DNA of 64,000 nt from JBBQSN01 sp038213835 (GTDB lineage Bacteria > Actinomycetota > Actinomycetes > Actinomycetales > CAWJMD01), in assembly GCA_038213835.1 (NCBI GenBank), contig JBBQSN010000001.1, positions 7,013 to 71,012 on the forward strand, in the 5' to 3' direction. Numbering within the stretch: position 1 is the first letter of the stretch; every line of letters starts with the position of its first letter. A program made the position numbers and the translations under genes. The notes below the pieces were generated by a model, which saw nothing but the letters and a program-made list of their open reading frames with translations, was not told the DNA's origin and did not search any database. Below are positions 8,058 through 16,810 of the stretch, one piece after another.

Positions 8058-9334
8058 GCTCGGTCCTCACCGCGGCGGCCACGGGCGGTCAGAGGAAGCT
8101 CGGCCCGCACGTCCCACCCGCCGTCCGGACCGGGTCCGGCGGTCACGGTGCCACCGTAGGCTGCGGCCCGTTCGCGCATGCCCTGGATGCCGTTCCCGCG
8201 CGGTGGGGTGCTCGAGGCGGCCACCTCGGCCTGGCCGTCATCGTGGACGTGCAAGGTCACCGTGGTCCTCGTGATGGTGAGCGAGACGTCGAGACGGGTG
8301 GTGCCGCGCGCATGCTTGAGGGTGTTGGCGGTCGCCTCCTGCGCGATGCGGTAGACCGTCAGGCCGGCCGCTGCGGGGACCGCAGCCACGGGGCCGGTCA
8401 CGGTCAGCACGGCGTCGAGGCCGTCGTGGTGCACCTGCTCGACGAGCACCTCGAGGTCGTCCACGCCGGGTTGCGGGGTCAGCGGCACGGTGGCGTCGCC
8501 GCGAAGGACGCCGAGGACGCGCCTGCTGTCGCCGAGGGCCTGCCGGCCGACGTCGGACACGCGCCCCATCGTGGCCGCCGCCTCGTGCGGGTGGGCCGGC
8601 ACCTTCAGCGCTGCGGCGTCGGCCAGCGCCACCATCACCGACAGGCTGTGCGCGATGATGTCGTGCATCTCCCGGGCGATCTGGGCCCGCTCGCGGGCGA
8701 CCGCCAGCTGGGCGTGCTGGGCACGTTCACGCGCCAGCTGATCGGCCGCCTCGGTGAGCGCCCGGATGGTCGCGGCGCGGTCGCGGACGTAGGCGCCGCA
8801 CATGAGCGAGGCCAGCACCACGGCGGACACGATGACGACCAGGTCGATCCACCCGAACCCGTGGGTGACCTGTGAGGCGGCCGGGACGGTCGTGGCCACG
8901 GCCATGACGCAGCTGGGCCCTGCGACGCGCAGGGGGTAGCGGGACGCAACCGAGTACACGGCGATGAGAAGACCGGTTCCGGCGATGAGCTGGATGCCCA
9001 CCCATGCCTGCGTGAGCATCAGCACGAGGAACAGGGCGAGGACCGAGAGGGGAAGCCGACGCCGCACCGTCAACGAGGCGATGAGCACGACGCTCAGCAC
9101 CACGTACAGGCCCAGTCTCGGGTCGGAGTACCGCGCGTGGTGGACGAGCTGCGGCAGCGCCAGACAGGTCATCGCGACGACCGGTGCGAGATCGACCACG
9201 GCCTCCCGCCCCTGCAGTCGCCCGTGGACCAGCCACGGCCGCGGGTCGCCTCGGCCACCGTCCGCTGCAGCCGGCTCGAACAGCCGCCGGGTCCGCCACC
9301 GGGTGACCGACGACCCCTCGACTGGTCCCGACAC
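8054..9334 (-). CDS. Sensor histidine kinase (HisKA_3 type)
   Basis: A 426-residue membrane kinase. Five or six hydrophobic segments (about 48-180) form an integral-membrane sensor without a large extracellular loop. The dimerisation and phosphoacceptor region follows with His224 in REMHDIIAHS, then an HATPase domain with QEATANTLKHA and DDGQ and a glycine-rich GNGIQGMRER lid. The GTG at 9334 was selected because it leaves only 14 bases after the upstream gene; its ribosome site is weak. It is the kinase for the overlapping response regulator. The stimulus is unknown; sensors of this intramembrane type often detect envelope stress. Confidence 0.92.
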   Translation of the reverse strand: MSGPVEGSSVTRWRTRRLFEPAAADGGRGDPRPWLVHGRLQGREAVVDLAPVVAMTCLALPQLVHHARYSDPRLGLYVVLSVVLIASLTVRRRLPLSVLALFLVLMLTQAWVGIQLIAGTGLLIAVYSVASRYPLRVAGPSCVMAVATTVPAASQVTHGFGWIDLVVIVSAVVLASLMCGAYVRDRAATIRALTEAADQLARERAQHAQLAVARERAQIAREMHDIIAHSLSVMVALADAAALKVPAHPHEAAATMGRVSDVGRQALGDSRRVLGVLRGDATVPLTPQPGVDDLEVLVEQVHHDGLDAVLTVTGPVAAVPAAAGLTVYRIAQEATANTLKHARGTTRLDVSLTITRTTVTLHVHDDGQAEVAASSTPPRGNGIQGMRERAAAYGGTVTAGPGPDGGWDVRAELPLTARGRRGEDRA

Positions 9335-9348
9335 CCCAGGAGTGTCCC

Positions 9349-10182
9349 TCACCCGCCGCCCTGGAAGAAGCCGAGGAGGGCCGGAGCCGGATCGGCGACG
9401 GTGCTGAGGTTGGCAGCCGTGACCACACCGAAGAACGCCGACGACGCCATCACCGCGACGACCGCCGTCGCCGTCAGGTGGCGACCACGTCGCCCGGCCG
9501 ACATCCGGGCCCGCCGCCGCCACAACAGGACCGCTGTCGCGAGCAGGCCGGCGGTCACCACGGCGCCGAGGCCGGCCATGGCGATGTGGTACGCGGTGAA
9601 GTCGTGGACGAGCGTCCCCAGCGCCGGGCTGCGAGCCTCGCCTGCCAGACCATCTCGGACCTGCGTGATCGTTCCCGCGAGTGCGGGGTCCGGCCTGCCC
9701 ATCGGGAGGAGCCCCAGGGCCGACGACAAGGGAGCGATGGCCCCTTGGACGTTCGCCACCAGGACCAGGAGCGCGAGCAGCGCCAGGGCCGCCATCCCCA
9801 CGAGAACCCCGGCGAGGAGTCTGCGGGTCGCGGTCGCGGCGCGCGTGTACACCACCCACGTGCGCGAGCCGAGGCGCGCGAGGGCCACGAGCAGGATGGC
9901 GGCGAGGGCGGCCTTGACGACATGGAAGCGTGCCCAGAAGTCCACTGGCAGAGCCAGGTCCGGACCGATCACCCCGGAGCCGGCGTCCCAGTAGTGGACG
10001 AACGCGGCGCTGAGCGAGTCCACCAGGGCGGCTCGGCTCGGGTACCCGCCATCGGACCACGCCGACGCCACGGGGAACGGCGCGACGAACACAGCCACCA
10101 GGAGCGCGACCGTGCACACGATCGGCCGGAGCAGGGTGCGTGGCTCAGGGACCCGTCGGGGTTCAGCGATGGAGACGGACAC
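9349..10182 (-). CDS. Five-helix membrane protein upstream of a two-component system
   Basis: A 277-residue integral membrane protein that I do not recognise. Five hydrophobic segments are visible at about 21-42, 83-103, 121-147, 205-228 and 242-262, with a short extracellular loop after the first helix containing WSDGGYPSRAALVDSL. The GTG at 10182 has an AAGGA site five bases upstream. It is the first gene of an operon with a histidine kinase 14 bases downstream and the response regulator after it, so it may be an accessory sensor or the system's regulated output. No catalytic motif is seen. Confidence 0.72.
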   Translation of the reverse strand: MSVSIAEPRRVPEPRTLLRPIVCTVALLVAVFVAPFPVASAWSDGGYPSRAALVDSLSAAFVHYWDAGSGVIGPDLALPVDFWARFHVVKAALAAILLVALARLGSRTWVVYTRAATATRRLLAGVLVGMAALALLALLVLVANVQGAIAPLSSALGLLPMGRPDPALAGTITQVRDGLAGEARSPALGTLVHDFTAYHIAMAGLGAVVTAGLLATAVLLWRRRARMSAGRRGRHLTATAVVAVMASSAFFGVVTAANLSTVADPAPALLGFFQGGG

Positions 10183-10323
10183 ATCAGTCCTTCGGTCGGT
10201 CGGATGAGGATGACAAGGGTCCCGCGGGACGCCACGCCGGCTCACCAAGCCTAGGAACGGCGCCGACCGGCCACCTCGTGCCGCGAGAGGAGATCTCGAC
10301 GAGTCGGCGACCACCCAGGACGG

Positions 10324-10535
10324 GAGGAGATCCTCCTCGAGGAGGAGACGGCCCGCCAGAACACGCGCCGGCGCACCGCGGTGCCGGAGTTCCTCGACGG
10401 TCAGGACACCTTCCGCAGCGCCCAGGAATCCAGCCGACCTGCGCCGGGAGGGGGAGAGCATCGGCCTGGCCACGGTGTACCGCACGCTGCGGCGGATGGC
10501 CGAGGACGGCGAGGTCGACGCACCCCCGGCCGACC
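10324..10535 (+). pseudogene. Fur/Zur-family regulator fragment, degraded
   Basis: The plus strand encodes, in two frames, the DNA-binding part of a Fur-family (Zur-like) regulator. Frame one reads TRRRTAVPEFLDGQDTFRSA QE up to about 10429; after a shift it resumes at about 10442 with RREGESIGLATVYRTLRRMA and EDGEVD. Two single-base losses between 10428 and 10436 (restoring GAA-ATC-CAC-GCC) would rejoin the frames as a normal QEIHADLRREGE sequence. The C-terminal metal-binding and dimerisation half is absent, and the reading runs into the 3' end of the convergent lysC. The remaining sequence between 10183 and 10557 shows nothing else recognisable. Confidence 0.8.
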
Positions 10536-10557
10536 CTCCTGAGGCGGCGTCGCGGTC

Positions 10558-11826
10558 TCAGCGACCGGAGCCGCCGTAGACGACGGCCTCGCCCTCGGTG
10601 GAGTCCAGCCCGAACGCGGTGTGGACGGCGCGGACCGCGTCGTCGAGCGCGTCGGCCCGGGTGACGACGGAGATCCGGATCTCCGAGGTCGAGATCATCT
10701 CGATGTTGATGCCGGTGTCGGCGAGCGCCTTGAAGAACCTGGCCGAGACGCCGGGGTGGCTGCGCATGCCGGCGCCCACGAGCGAGAGCTTGCCGATCGT
10801 GTCGTCGTACTGCAGCGAGTGGAACGCGACGGACCCCTCCACCGCCTTCAGCGCCGCCATTCCCTGGGCACCCTCGCTCTTGGGGAGCGTGAACGAGACG
10901 TCGGTGAGGCCCGAGGCCGCGGTCGAGACGTTCTGCACGATCATGTCGATGTTGATGTCGGCGGCCGCCACCGCCTCGAAGATCTCGGCGGCCTTGCCCG
11001 GGGTGTCGGGCACGCCCACCACCGTGATCTTGGCCTCGCTGCGGTCGTGCGCGACTCCCGAGATGATCGCCTGCTCCACGTGAAGGTCCTCCATCGATCC
11101 GCTGACTAGGGTTCCGGGCTTGGGGGTGAACGAGGACCGGACGTGGATGGGCACGCCGGAGCGCCGTCCGTACTCGACGCAGCGCAGGTGCAGGACCTTG
11201 GCACCGCACGCCGCCAGCTCGAGCATCTCCTCGTAGGTGACCGTCTCGAGCCGCCGAGCCGTCGGGACGATCCGCGGGTCGGCGGTGAAGACGCCGTCCA
11301 CGTCGGTGTAGATCTCGCACACGTCCGCCTTGAGCGCGGCCGCGAGCGCCACCGCCGTGGTGTCCGACGCGCCGCGACCGAGCGTGGTGATCTCCTTGGT
11401 GTCCTGCGAGACCCCTTGGAAACCGGCCACGATCACGACGTGCCCCTCGTCCAGGGCGGTGCGGATGCGTCCGGGGGTGATGTCGATGATCCGCGCGCGG
11501 CCGTGGGCGGAGTCGGTGATGACCCCCGCTTGGCTACCGGTGTACGAGCGCGCCTGGAGGCCGAGGTTGGCGATCGCCATGGCCAGCAGGGCCATCGAGA
11601 TCCGCTCGCCGGCGGTGAGCAGCATGTCGAGCTCACGAGGCGGCGGGAGGGGACTCACCTGCTGGGCGAGGTCCCGCAGGTCGTCGGTGGTGTCCCCCAT
11701 GGCGGAGACGACGACCACGACCTCGTTCCCTGCCTTCTGCGTCTGCGTGATCCGCTTGGCCACCCGCTTGATGCCGTCGGCGTCGGAGACGGAGGACCCG
11801 CCGTACTTCTGCACCACCAGCGCCAT
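10558..11826 (-). CDS. lysC: Aspartate kinase
   Basis: A 422-residue enzyme phosphorylating aspartate, the first step to lysine, threonine, methionine and diaminopimelate. The N-terminus [12 protein letters not shown] is the family's catalytic signature; FQGVS and [13 protein letters not shown] mark the nucleotide-binding kinase domain (about 1-245). Two ACT domains follow (about 265-420) with [14 protein letters not shown] and a second [16 protein letters not shown], the usual feedback sites. The ATG at 11826 is chosen over 11844 because the kinase core begins at once. An in-frame ATG at 11094 corresponds in place to the known internal start of the beta subunit in Corynebacterium. The aspartate-semialdehyde dehydrogenase gene that usually follows is not here; a Fur-type fragment occupies the downstream region. 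Confidence 0.97.
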   Translation of the reverse strand: MALVVQKYGGSSVSDADGIKRVAKRITQTQKAGNEVVVVVSAMGDTTDDLRDLAQQVSPLPPPRELDMLLTAGERISMALLAMAIANLGLQARSYTGSQAGVITDSAHGRARIIDITPGRIRTALDEGHVVIVAGFQGVSQDTKEITTLGRGASDTTAVALAAALKADVCEIYTDVDGVFTADPRIVPTARRLETVTYEEMLELAACGAKVLHLRCVEYGRRSGVPIHVRSSFTPKPGTLVSGSMEDLHVEQAIISGVAHDRSEAKITVVGVPDTPGKAAEIFEAVAAADINIDMIVQNVSTAASGLTDVSFTLPKSEGAQGMAALKAVEGSVAFHSLQYDDTIGKLSLVGAGMRSHPGVSARFFKALADTGINIEMISTSEIRISVVTRADALDDAVRAVHTAFGLDSTEGEAVVYGGSGR

Positions 11827-11880
11827 GCGCCGCACCCTACCCAAGGGCAGCAGGGGCGGTCGGCCGCTCTCGGCCCTCGG

Positions 11881-13059
11881 TCAGCGACGCACGCCGAGGC
11901 TGTCCCAGCCGTCCCCGTCGAAGTCGCCCAGCAGCGCCACGTCGGCCGCTCGGCCGAAGGAGACGGCGGTCGCCGAGGTCTCGGCCAGGTTCGCGGCGGT
12001 GAGGTAGTAGGTCGAGGACCGGCGCACGGCCACGGTGTCCCTGCCGTCGCCGTCCCAGTCACCGGCGTACGGGACGTCCGTGGTCCGGCCGAAGCTGAAG
12101 CTGGAGGTCGCCGCCCCGCCGTGCGAGCCGGTCAGGAAGAACTTCCCGTCGCGGCGCAGGGCGATCGTGTCGGTGCCGTTGCCGTCCCAGTCGCCGACGA
12201 CGACCCGGTCGGTCGACCGGCCGAACGAGAACACGACCGTGGTCGGACCCCCGTGGCGGTTCGCGAGGTAGAACGTGCTGCCGCGGCGGATCCCCACCGT
12301 GTCCGTGCCGTCGCCGTCCCAGTCACCGACCAGGACCTGGTCGGTCGACCGGCCGAAGGCGTACGAGACGTCCGCGGCACCGGTGCTGTTGGAGTTGCGC
12401 AGGTACAGGGCGCTGGCGCGGCGGACGCCGACCGTGTCGGTCCCGTTGCCGTCCCAGTCACCGGTGAGGGCCTTGTCCGAGCCGCGGCCGTAGGCGAAGT
12501 CCATCGTCACCGGCCCGGGCGTCCGGGAGGAGAGCAGGTTCCGGTTGCCGATGGCGGGAGCGGCCACCGGGGCGGGTGGAGGGGTGACGCCGGCGTAGGT
12601 CGCGAACACCTGCGTGCCCCAGATCCTGCCGCTCGCGTCCTTGGTCCAACCGATACCCACCGACGTGTACGCCCCGAGGACGTTCGCCCGGTGCCCGGCC
12701 GAGCTCATCCAGGCCGAGTGCAGGTCCGCGTCGCTGTAGTCGTAGCCGACGTTCTCGCCCGCCCGCGTCCAGCCGGCCGGGATCTGGGTCGAGTAGCTCG
12801 GGTTGTGGCTCAGCTTCGCGGAGTAGGACATCTTGTTCGACCACTTCTGCGCCACGGCGTCCAGCCGCGCGTCGCGCACCAGGGGCCGCAGGCCCGCCTG
12901 CTGGCGCGACTGGTTGACCAGGCTGGACAGCGTCGCGGCGTCGGCCTTCGCCGGCGAGCCCGCGCTCGCCACCAGCCCGACGGCGGCCAGGCACGCGGCC
13001 ATCAGCAGCACGAGGACGCGAGGGACGACGGGGAGGGGGACGGCGGTGGGACGAGGCAT
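11881..13059 (-). CDS. Secreted CAP/SCP-domain protein with FG-GAP-like repeats
   Basis: A 392-residue secreted protein. An N-terminal signal peptide (hydrophobic about 13-35, ending near AKADA) precedes a bacterial CAP/SCP domain (about 40-160) with AGENVGY and SAGHRANVL motifs. The rest (about 175-392) is five tandem repeats of about 44 residues, each with a DWDGDGTDTVGVRR core; the last copy is partial and has DFDGDGWDSLGVRR. These Asp/Gly cores resemble calcium-binding FG-GAP/VCBS repeats that build beta-propellers. The ATG at 13059 has an AGGAG ten bases upstream and yields a clean signal peptide. No sortase motif or membrane anchor is seen. A cell-wall or extracellular binding role is likely; enzymatic activity of CAP domains is uncertain. 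Confidence 0.85.
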   Translation of the reverse strand: MPRPTAVPLPVVPRVLVLLMAACLAAVGLVASAGSPAKADAATLSSLVNQSRQQAGLRPLVRDARLDAVAQKWSNKMSYSAKLSHNPSYSTQIPAGWTRAGENVGYDYSDADLHSAWMSSAGHRANVLGAYTSVGIGWTKDASGRIWGTQVFATYAGVTPPPAPVAAPAIGNRNLLSSRTPGPVTMDFAYGRGSDKALTGDWDGNGTDTVGVRRASALYLRNSNSTGAADVSYAFGRSTDQVLVGDWDGDGTDTVGIRRGSTFYLANRHGGPTTVVFSFGRSTDRVVVGDWDGNGTDTIALRRDGKFFLTGSHGGAATSSFSFGRTTDVPYAGDWDGDGRDTVAVRRSSTYYLTAANLAETSATAVSFGRAADVALLGDFDGDGWDSLGVRR

Positions 13060-13289
13060 GAGGTGAGCACTCCTGGTTCGGTGGCCCAGAGAGCATCGGG
13101 TGCTCACGGTGCGTAGCCAATCGCCCGGTCCGGTGGCCCCTCGTGACTCTCCGTGGCCAGACCCTTCTCGGGTGAGCGGTCGTCCTCCATGGACCCCGGC
13201 GTCGTCACCCTGGGTGAGATCGGGGGTGACTCGCGCGCTGGGTACCAGGGCTCAGGGCTTCCCCGCGGCCGGGCGTCTACCGTGCCCCC

Positions 13290-14321
13290 ATGACCTCCAG
13301 CAACCCTCCTGACGTCCCGAAGGAGCGACCCGTCGACGTCACGGTCGCGACGCTCTCCCCGGACCTCGATCAGGACCCGGACGTCGACGGCGCGGCCCGG
13401 TACGGGGTCGTCGGCCAGGGCGTGCGCCGCACCTTCGACCTCGTCGTGGCCGTCGACCGGATGGACCTGCGGGTCCCGCCCGGCCGGGTCACCGCACTGG
13501 TCGGCCCCAACGGCTCGGGCAAGACCACGCTGATGCTGATGATGGCCGGGCTGCTGGCCCCCGACAGCGGACACCTCACCGTCGCCGGCGCCAACCCCGT
13601 CACCCAGTCCAGCGCCGCCCGCTCGGCCATCGGCTGGATGCCGGACGTCCTGGGTCAGTGGGAGACGCTGACCTGCCGCGAGGTCCTCACCACGTTCGCC
13701 GACGCCTACCGGATCCCCGCCGAGCAGGGCCGGGCGCGTGCCGCCGAGCTGCTGGGCGAGGTGCACCTCTCCGAGCTCGCCGACGCCCCCGCGCGGGTGC
13801 TGTCCCGCGGGCAGAAGCAGCGCCTCGGCCTGGCCCGCGCACTCGTCCACGACCCCCAGGTGCTGCTGCTCGACGAGCCGGCCTCCGGCCTGGACCCGCG
13901 CTCGCGGGTCGACCTGCGGATCCTGCTGCGGCGCCTGGCCGGCCAGGGCAAGGCGGTCCTGGTGTCCAGCCACGTGCTCTCCGAGCTCGACGACCTCGCC
14001 GACGGCGCGGTGTTCGTCTCCCGCGGCCGCACGGTCGACGCCCGCACGATCGAGGCGATGACCCGGTCGATGCGCCGTTGGCAGCTCGTGGCGCTCGACC
14101 CCGAGCAGCTGCGCACCTGGCTGCGCGAGCACGGCGTCGCCGAGGTCGTCGACCCCACCGCCGCCCGTCCCGAGCACGTGCTGGTGGAGCTGCCGTCGTC
14201 CCAGGCCGCCGCCGCGCTGCTGCGCGACCTCGTCCGCGACGGCGTCCCGATGGTCTCCCAGGCACCCGCCGCCGGAGCGCTCGAACAGGTCTACCTCGGA
14301 CTGGAGAGTGATCGTCGATGA
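13290..14321 (+). CDS. ABC transporter ATP-binding protein (ABC-2 exporter)
   Basis: A 343-residue ATPase of an exporter. The nucleotide-binding domain (about 40-260) has Walker A GPNGSGKTT, a signature LSRGQKQRLGLARAL and Walker B VLLLDEPASGLDPRSR. The final 70 residues form the extra domain common in ABC-2 ATPases. About 35 unusual Asp/Val-rich residues precede the domain. The signature begins LSRGQ rather than LSGGQ, a common variant in this subgroup. The stop overlaps the next ATG (ATGA), coupling it to the permease. The start at 13290 has no strong ribosome site. Substrate unknown; drug, lipid and peptide exporters share this layout. Confidence 0.92.
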   Translation: MTSSNPPDVPKERPVDVTVATLSPDLDQDPDVDGAARYGVVGQGVRRTFDLVVAVDRMDLRVPPGRVTALVGPNGSGKTTLMLMMAGLLAPDSGHLTVAGANPVTQSSAARSAIGWMPDVLGQWETLTCREVLTTFADAYRIPAEQGRARAAELLGEVHLSELADAPARVLSRGQKQRLGLARALVHDPQVLLLDEPASGLDPRSRVDLRILLRRLAGQGKAVLVSSHVLSELDDLADGAVFVSRGRTVDARTIEAMTRSMRRWQLVALDPEQLRTWLREHGVAEVVDPTAARPEHVLVELPSSQAAAALLRDLVRDGVPMVSQAPAAGALEQVYLGLESDRR

Positions 14322-15415
14322 CGACGCAGACACCCGTCGCGGTGCCCCGCGCCGTCCGCGGCGCGTGGGCCCTGTCGTGGCAGGGCGTGCGCACCGTGAT
14401 GCGGCTCGAGCTGCGTCAGCGGGTGCGCTCCAGCCGGTGGCAGCTGATGCTCGGCCTGTTCTTCTTGACGATCGGGATCCTGTCCGGCCTGGTGATGGCC
14501 GTCTCGGGCTTCGACCAGGGCTCGGGGTCGTTCCTCTACGGGGCCGTGGCCTGGCTGGTGCTCACTCTCGGGCTGCTCGTCGCCCCCGCCCTCACCTCGA
14601 CCAGCGTGAACGGCGACCGCGCCGCGGGGACGCTGGCGCCCCTGCAGATGACGTTGCTGTCCCCCGCCGAGATCGCGATCGGCAAGCTGCTGGCGGGGTG
14701 GATCACGTCGTTGGCCTTCCTCGGCACCGCGATCCCGTTCCTGCTGCTCGCGATGATCCCCGGCGGCACGGGTGTCGGCCGGTTCCTGGTCACCACGCTG
14801 ATGATGGCGCTGATGCTCCTGACCGTCTGCGCGATCGCGCTCGGGTGGTCGGCGCTGACGGCGCGGTCGGTCTCGTCCGCGGTGATGACGTACCTGACCA
14901 CGGCGTTCCTGTGCATCGGCACCCTGATCCTGTTCGGGGTGTCCTACCCGCTGGTGACCCAGGACGAGCAGGTGCGGGTGCTGGTGGACCCGCCGCTCGG
15001 GCCGGACTTCGACTACTCGACGCCGATCCCGGAGTCGGAGTGCATGGAGTCCACGAGCACCCGCTCTGTCGCGCACACGGAGGCGACCTGGTGGCTGCTG
15101 GCGGCCAACCCGTACGTGGTCGTCGCCGACGCCGCCCCCGGCGGTGAGGGCGAGGACGTCTTCGCGTTGATCAAGAGCGGGGTGCGATCGGCCCAGGCCG
15201 GTCCGGACGAGCCACTGAACGAGTGCTACGCGTCCCGCGACTTCTCGGACGCCTCCAACCCGCTCACCGGCGGCGAGCTCGAGGAAGGAGCCATCCCCGT
15301 GTGGCCGTTCGGGCTCGTCATCAACCTGGGCCTGGGTGCCCTCGGGGTCGGGGTGGCCGTCAGTCGGCTGTCGACCCCGGTGCGTCGGCTGCCGCGCGGG
15401 ACCCGGATCGCCTGA
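14318..15415 (+). CDS. ABC-2 type membrane permease
   Basis: A 365-residue membrane subunit of the exporter encoded by the overlapping upstream ATPase gene. Hydrophobic segments occur near 43-66, 71-94, 127-150, 155-185, 190-212 and 325-345. The large extracytoplasmic loop between the fifth and sixth (about 213-320) contains two Cys residues and several acidic stretches. RLELRQRVRSSRW near the N-terminus and the PLQMTLLSPAEI segment are typical of ABC-2 permeases. The ATG at 14318 overlaps the ATPase stop. A hairpin just after the stop probably ends this transcript. Confidence 0.9.
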   Translation: MTTQTPVAVPRAVRGAWALSWQGVRTVMRLELRQRVRSSRWQLMLGLFFLTIGILSGLVMAVSGFDQGSGSFLYGAVAWLVLTLGLLVAPALTSTSVNGDRAAGTLAPLQMTLLSPAEIAIGKLLAGWITSLAFLGTAIPFLLLAMIPGGTGVGRFLVTTLMMALMLLTVCAIALGWSALTARSVSSAVMTYLTTAFLCIGTLILFGVSYPLVTQDEQVRVLVDPPLGPDFDYSTPIPESECMESTSTRSVAHTEATWWLLAANPYVVVADAAPGGEGEDVFALIKSGVRSAQAGPDEPLNECYASRDFSDASNPLTGGELEEGAIPVWPFGLVINLGLGALGVGVAVSRLSTPVRRLPRGTRIA

Positions 15416-15417
15416 GA

Positions 15418-15444
15418 CCTGCCGGTCTCGGACCGGTGAACAGG
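15418..15444. terminator. Hairpin between convergent genes
   Basis: A six-base perfect stem (CCGGTC/GACCGG, loop TCG) is extended by an outer CCTG/CAGG pair. It sits between the permease stop and the stop of the convergent DUF5063 gene, so it could act in both directions. There is no long T tract. Confidence 0.5.
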
Positions 15445-15451
15445 TTCTCGA

Positions 15452-16063
15452 TCAGGTGTGCAGGGCCTCGAACTGCGCCTCGGCGACGACCTCGTCGTCG
15501 GCGTCCAGCCGCAGGTGGCCGAGCACGCTCAGCAGCACCCGCAGTGCGCTGGCAGCGCGGTCGCCCCACGCCGACAAGTAGGAGAACTGCCACCACCACA
15601 GCGCCTCGCTGGTGCGGCCCTGCTCGAAGTGGCGCAGCCCGTGCACGAGCGCGGCCGCCACCTCGGCGATGTCACCGGACAGGCTGCCGCGCGCGATCTC
15701 GAGGCTGGTGAGGGGGTCGACGACGTCGGCGTAGTCGTCCAGGCCCTCCAGGACGTTGGCCAGCCCGGAGCGCACGGCGTCGACGTCGTCGGCGTCCGGC
15801 CCGGTGTCCGGCTCGAACTTCTCGTCGGGCAGGACGTCCTGGATCGCGCCCAGCCGCGCACCCGTGGTGAGGACCTGACTCAGGGCCAGCAGCAGGACGG
15901 GCAGCGCCGACTCGGGCTGGTTGCCGGCCGCGACCTCGGTGACGGCGTCGAGGTACCCGGTGGCCTCGCGGGCGGTGTCGGCCGCGAGGGCCTCCAGGAC
16001 CGCTGCGTCGACCTGGGACGCCTGTTTTGCGCTGGTCTGGGTGCCGGGCTCGGTGTCGGTCAT
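15452..16063 (-). CDS. DUF5063 family protein
   Basis: A 203-residue soluble protein of an actinobacterial family of unknown function that is regularly found next to recR. The sequence is rich in Leu/Ala/Asp helices and has an aromatic cluster ALWWWQFSYLSAWGDRA near residue 160-175, the best-preserved part. No catalytic motif, signal or membrane segment is seen. The ATG at 16063 has a strong AAGGGGGAG site. It lies 86 bases downstream of recR on the same strand and probably belongs to the dnaX-recR transcription unit, so a link to DNA repair is inferred only from position. Confidence 0.88.
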   Translation of the reverse strand: MTDTEPGTQTSAKQASQVDAAVLEALAADTAREATGYLDAVTEVAAGNQPESALPVLLLALSQVLTTGARLGAIQDVLPDEKFEPDTGPDADDVDAVRSGLANVLEGLDDYADVVDPLTSLEIARGSLSGDIAEVAAALVHGLRHFEQGRTSEALWWWQFSYLSAWGDRAASALRVLLSVLGHLRLDADDEVVAEAQFEALHT

Positions 16064-16149
16064 CGGTGTCTCCCCCTTGCTGGTCGGTGCGCTGTGCTGG
16101 TGACGGGTTCGGAGCAGGCGTCGCGGTCGCCGGGTCGACCGGGTCGGGG

Positions 16150-16749
16150 TCAGGCGTCGAGGAGCCGGCGCCCCTCGAAGGCGCGACCGAGGGTGACCTC
16201 GTCGGCGTACTCGAGGTCGCCACCCACCGGCAGGCCGGAGGCGAGCCGGGTGACGCGCAGCCCCATCGGCCGCAGCATGCGCGCCAGGAAGGCGGCGGTG
16301 GCCTCGCCCTCGAGGTTCGGGTCGGTGGCGATGATGACCTCGGTGATCGCGCCGTCGGCCAGCCGCACCATCAGCTCGCGGATGCGCAGGTCGTCCGGGC
16401 CGACGCCGTCGATCGGGCTGATCGCCCCGCCGAGCACGTGGTACCGACCGCGGAACTCCCGGGTGCGCTCGATCGCCACGACGTCCTTGGACTCCTCGAC
16501 CACGCACACCTGGGTGACGTCGCGCCGGGGGTCGCGGCAGATCCGGCACTGCTCCTGCTCGGCGACGTTGCCGCAGGTGGTGCAGAACCGGACCCGGGCC
16601 TTGACCTCGGTGAGGGCGGTGACGAGCCGCTGGACGTCGACGGGGTCCTCGGCGAGGAGGTGGAACGCGATCCGTTGCGCGCTCTTGGGACCGACGCCCG
16701 GCAACCTGCCGAGCTCGTCGATCAGCTCCTGGACCGCACCCTCGTACAC
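16150..16749 (-). CDS. recR: Recombination mediator protein RecR
   Basis: A 199-residue RecFOR-pathway protein that helps load RecA on gapped DNA. It shows the N-terminal helix-hairpin-helix ([16 protein letters not shown]), a four-Cys zinc finger ([16 protein letters not shown]) near 55-70 and a Toprim domain with VVEESKDV and [12 protein letters not shown]. Length matches the family. It starts 62 bases after dnaX; the ybaB gene that commonly lies between dnaX and recR is missing here. Confidence 0.98.
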   Translation of the reverse strand: MYEGAVQELIDELGRLPGVGPKSAQRIAFHLLAEDPVDVQRLVTALTEVKARVRFCTTCGNVAEQEQCRICRDPRRDVTQVCVVEESKDVVAIERTREFRGRYHVLGGAISPIDGVGPDDLRIRELMVRLADGAITEVIIATDPNLEGEATAAFLARMLRPMGLRVTRLASGLPVGGDLEYADEVTLGRAFEGRRLLDA

Positions 16750-16810
16750 GCTGCCACCGTAGCCCCGTCGGCCGGAGCCCGCTCCACGGCCGGTGACGAC
16801 CCGCCGGGGG

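Noticed and set aside
11143..13116. 657-codon plus-strand open frame
   Set aside because: Antisense to lysC and the CAP-domain gene; the apparent repeats (AVAVPV..) are only the complement of the FG-GAP-like repeats.
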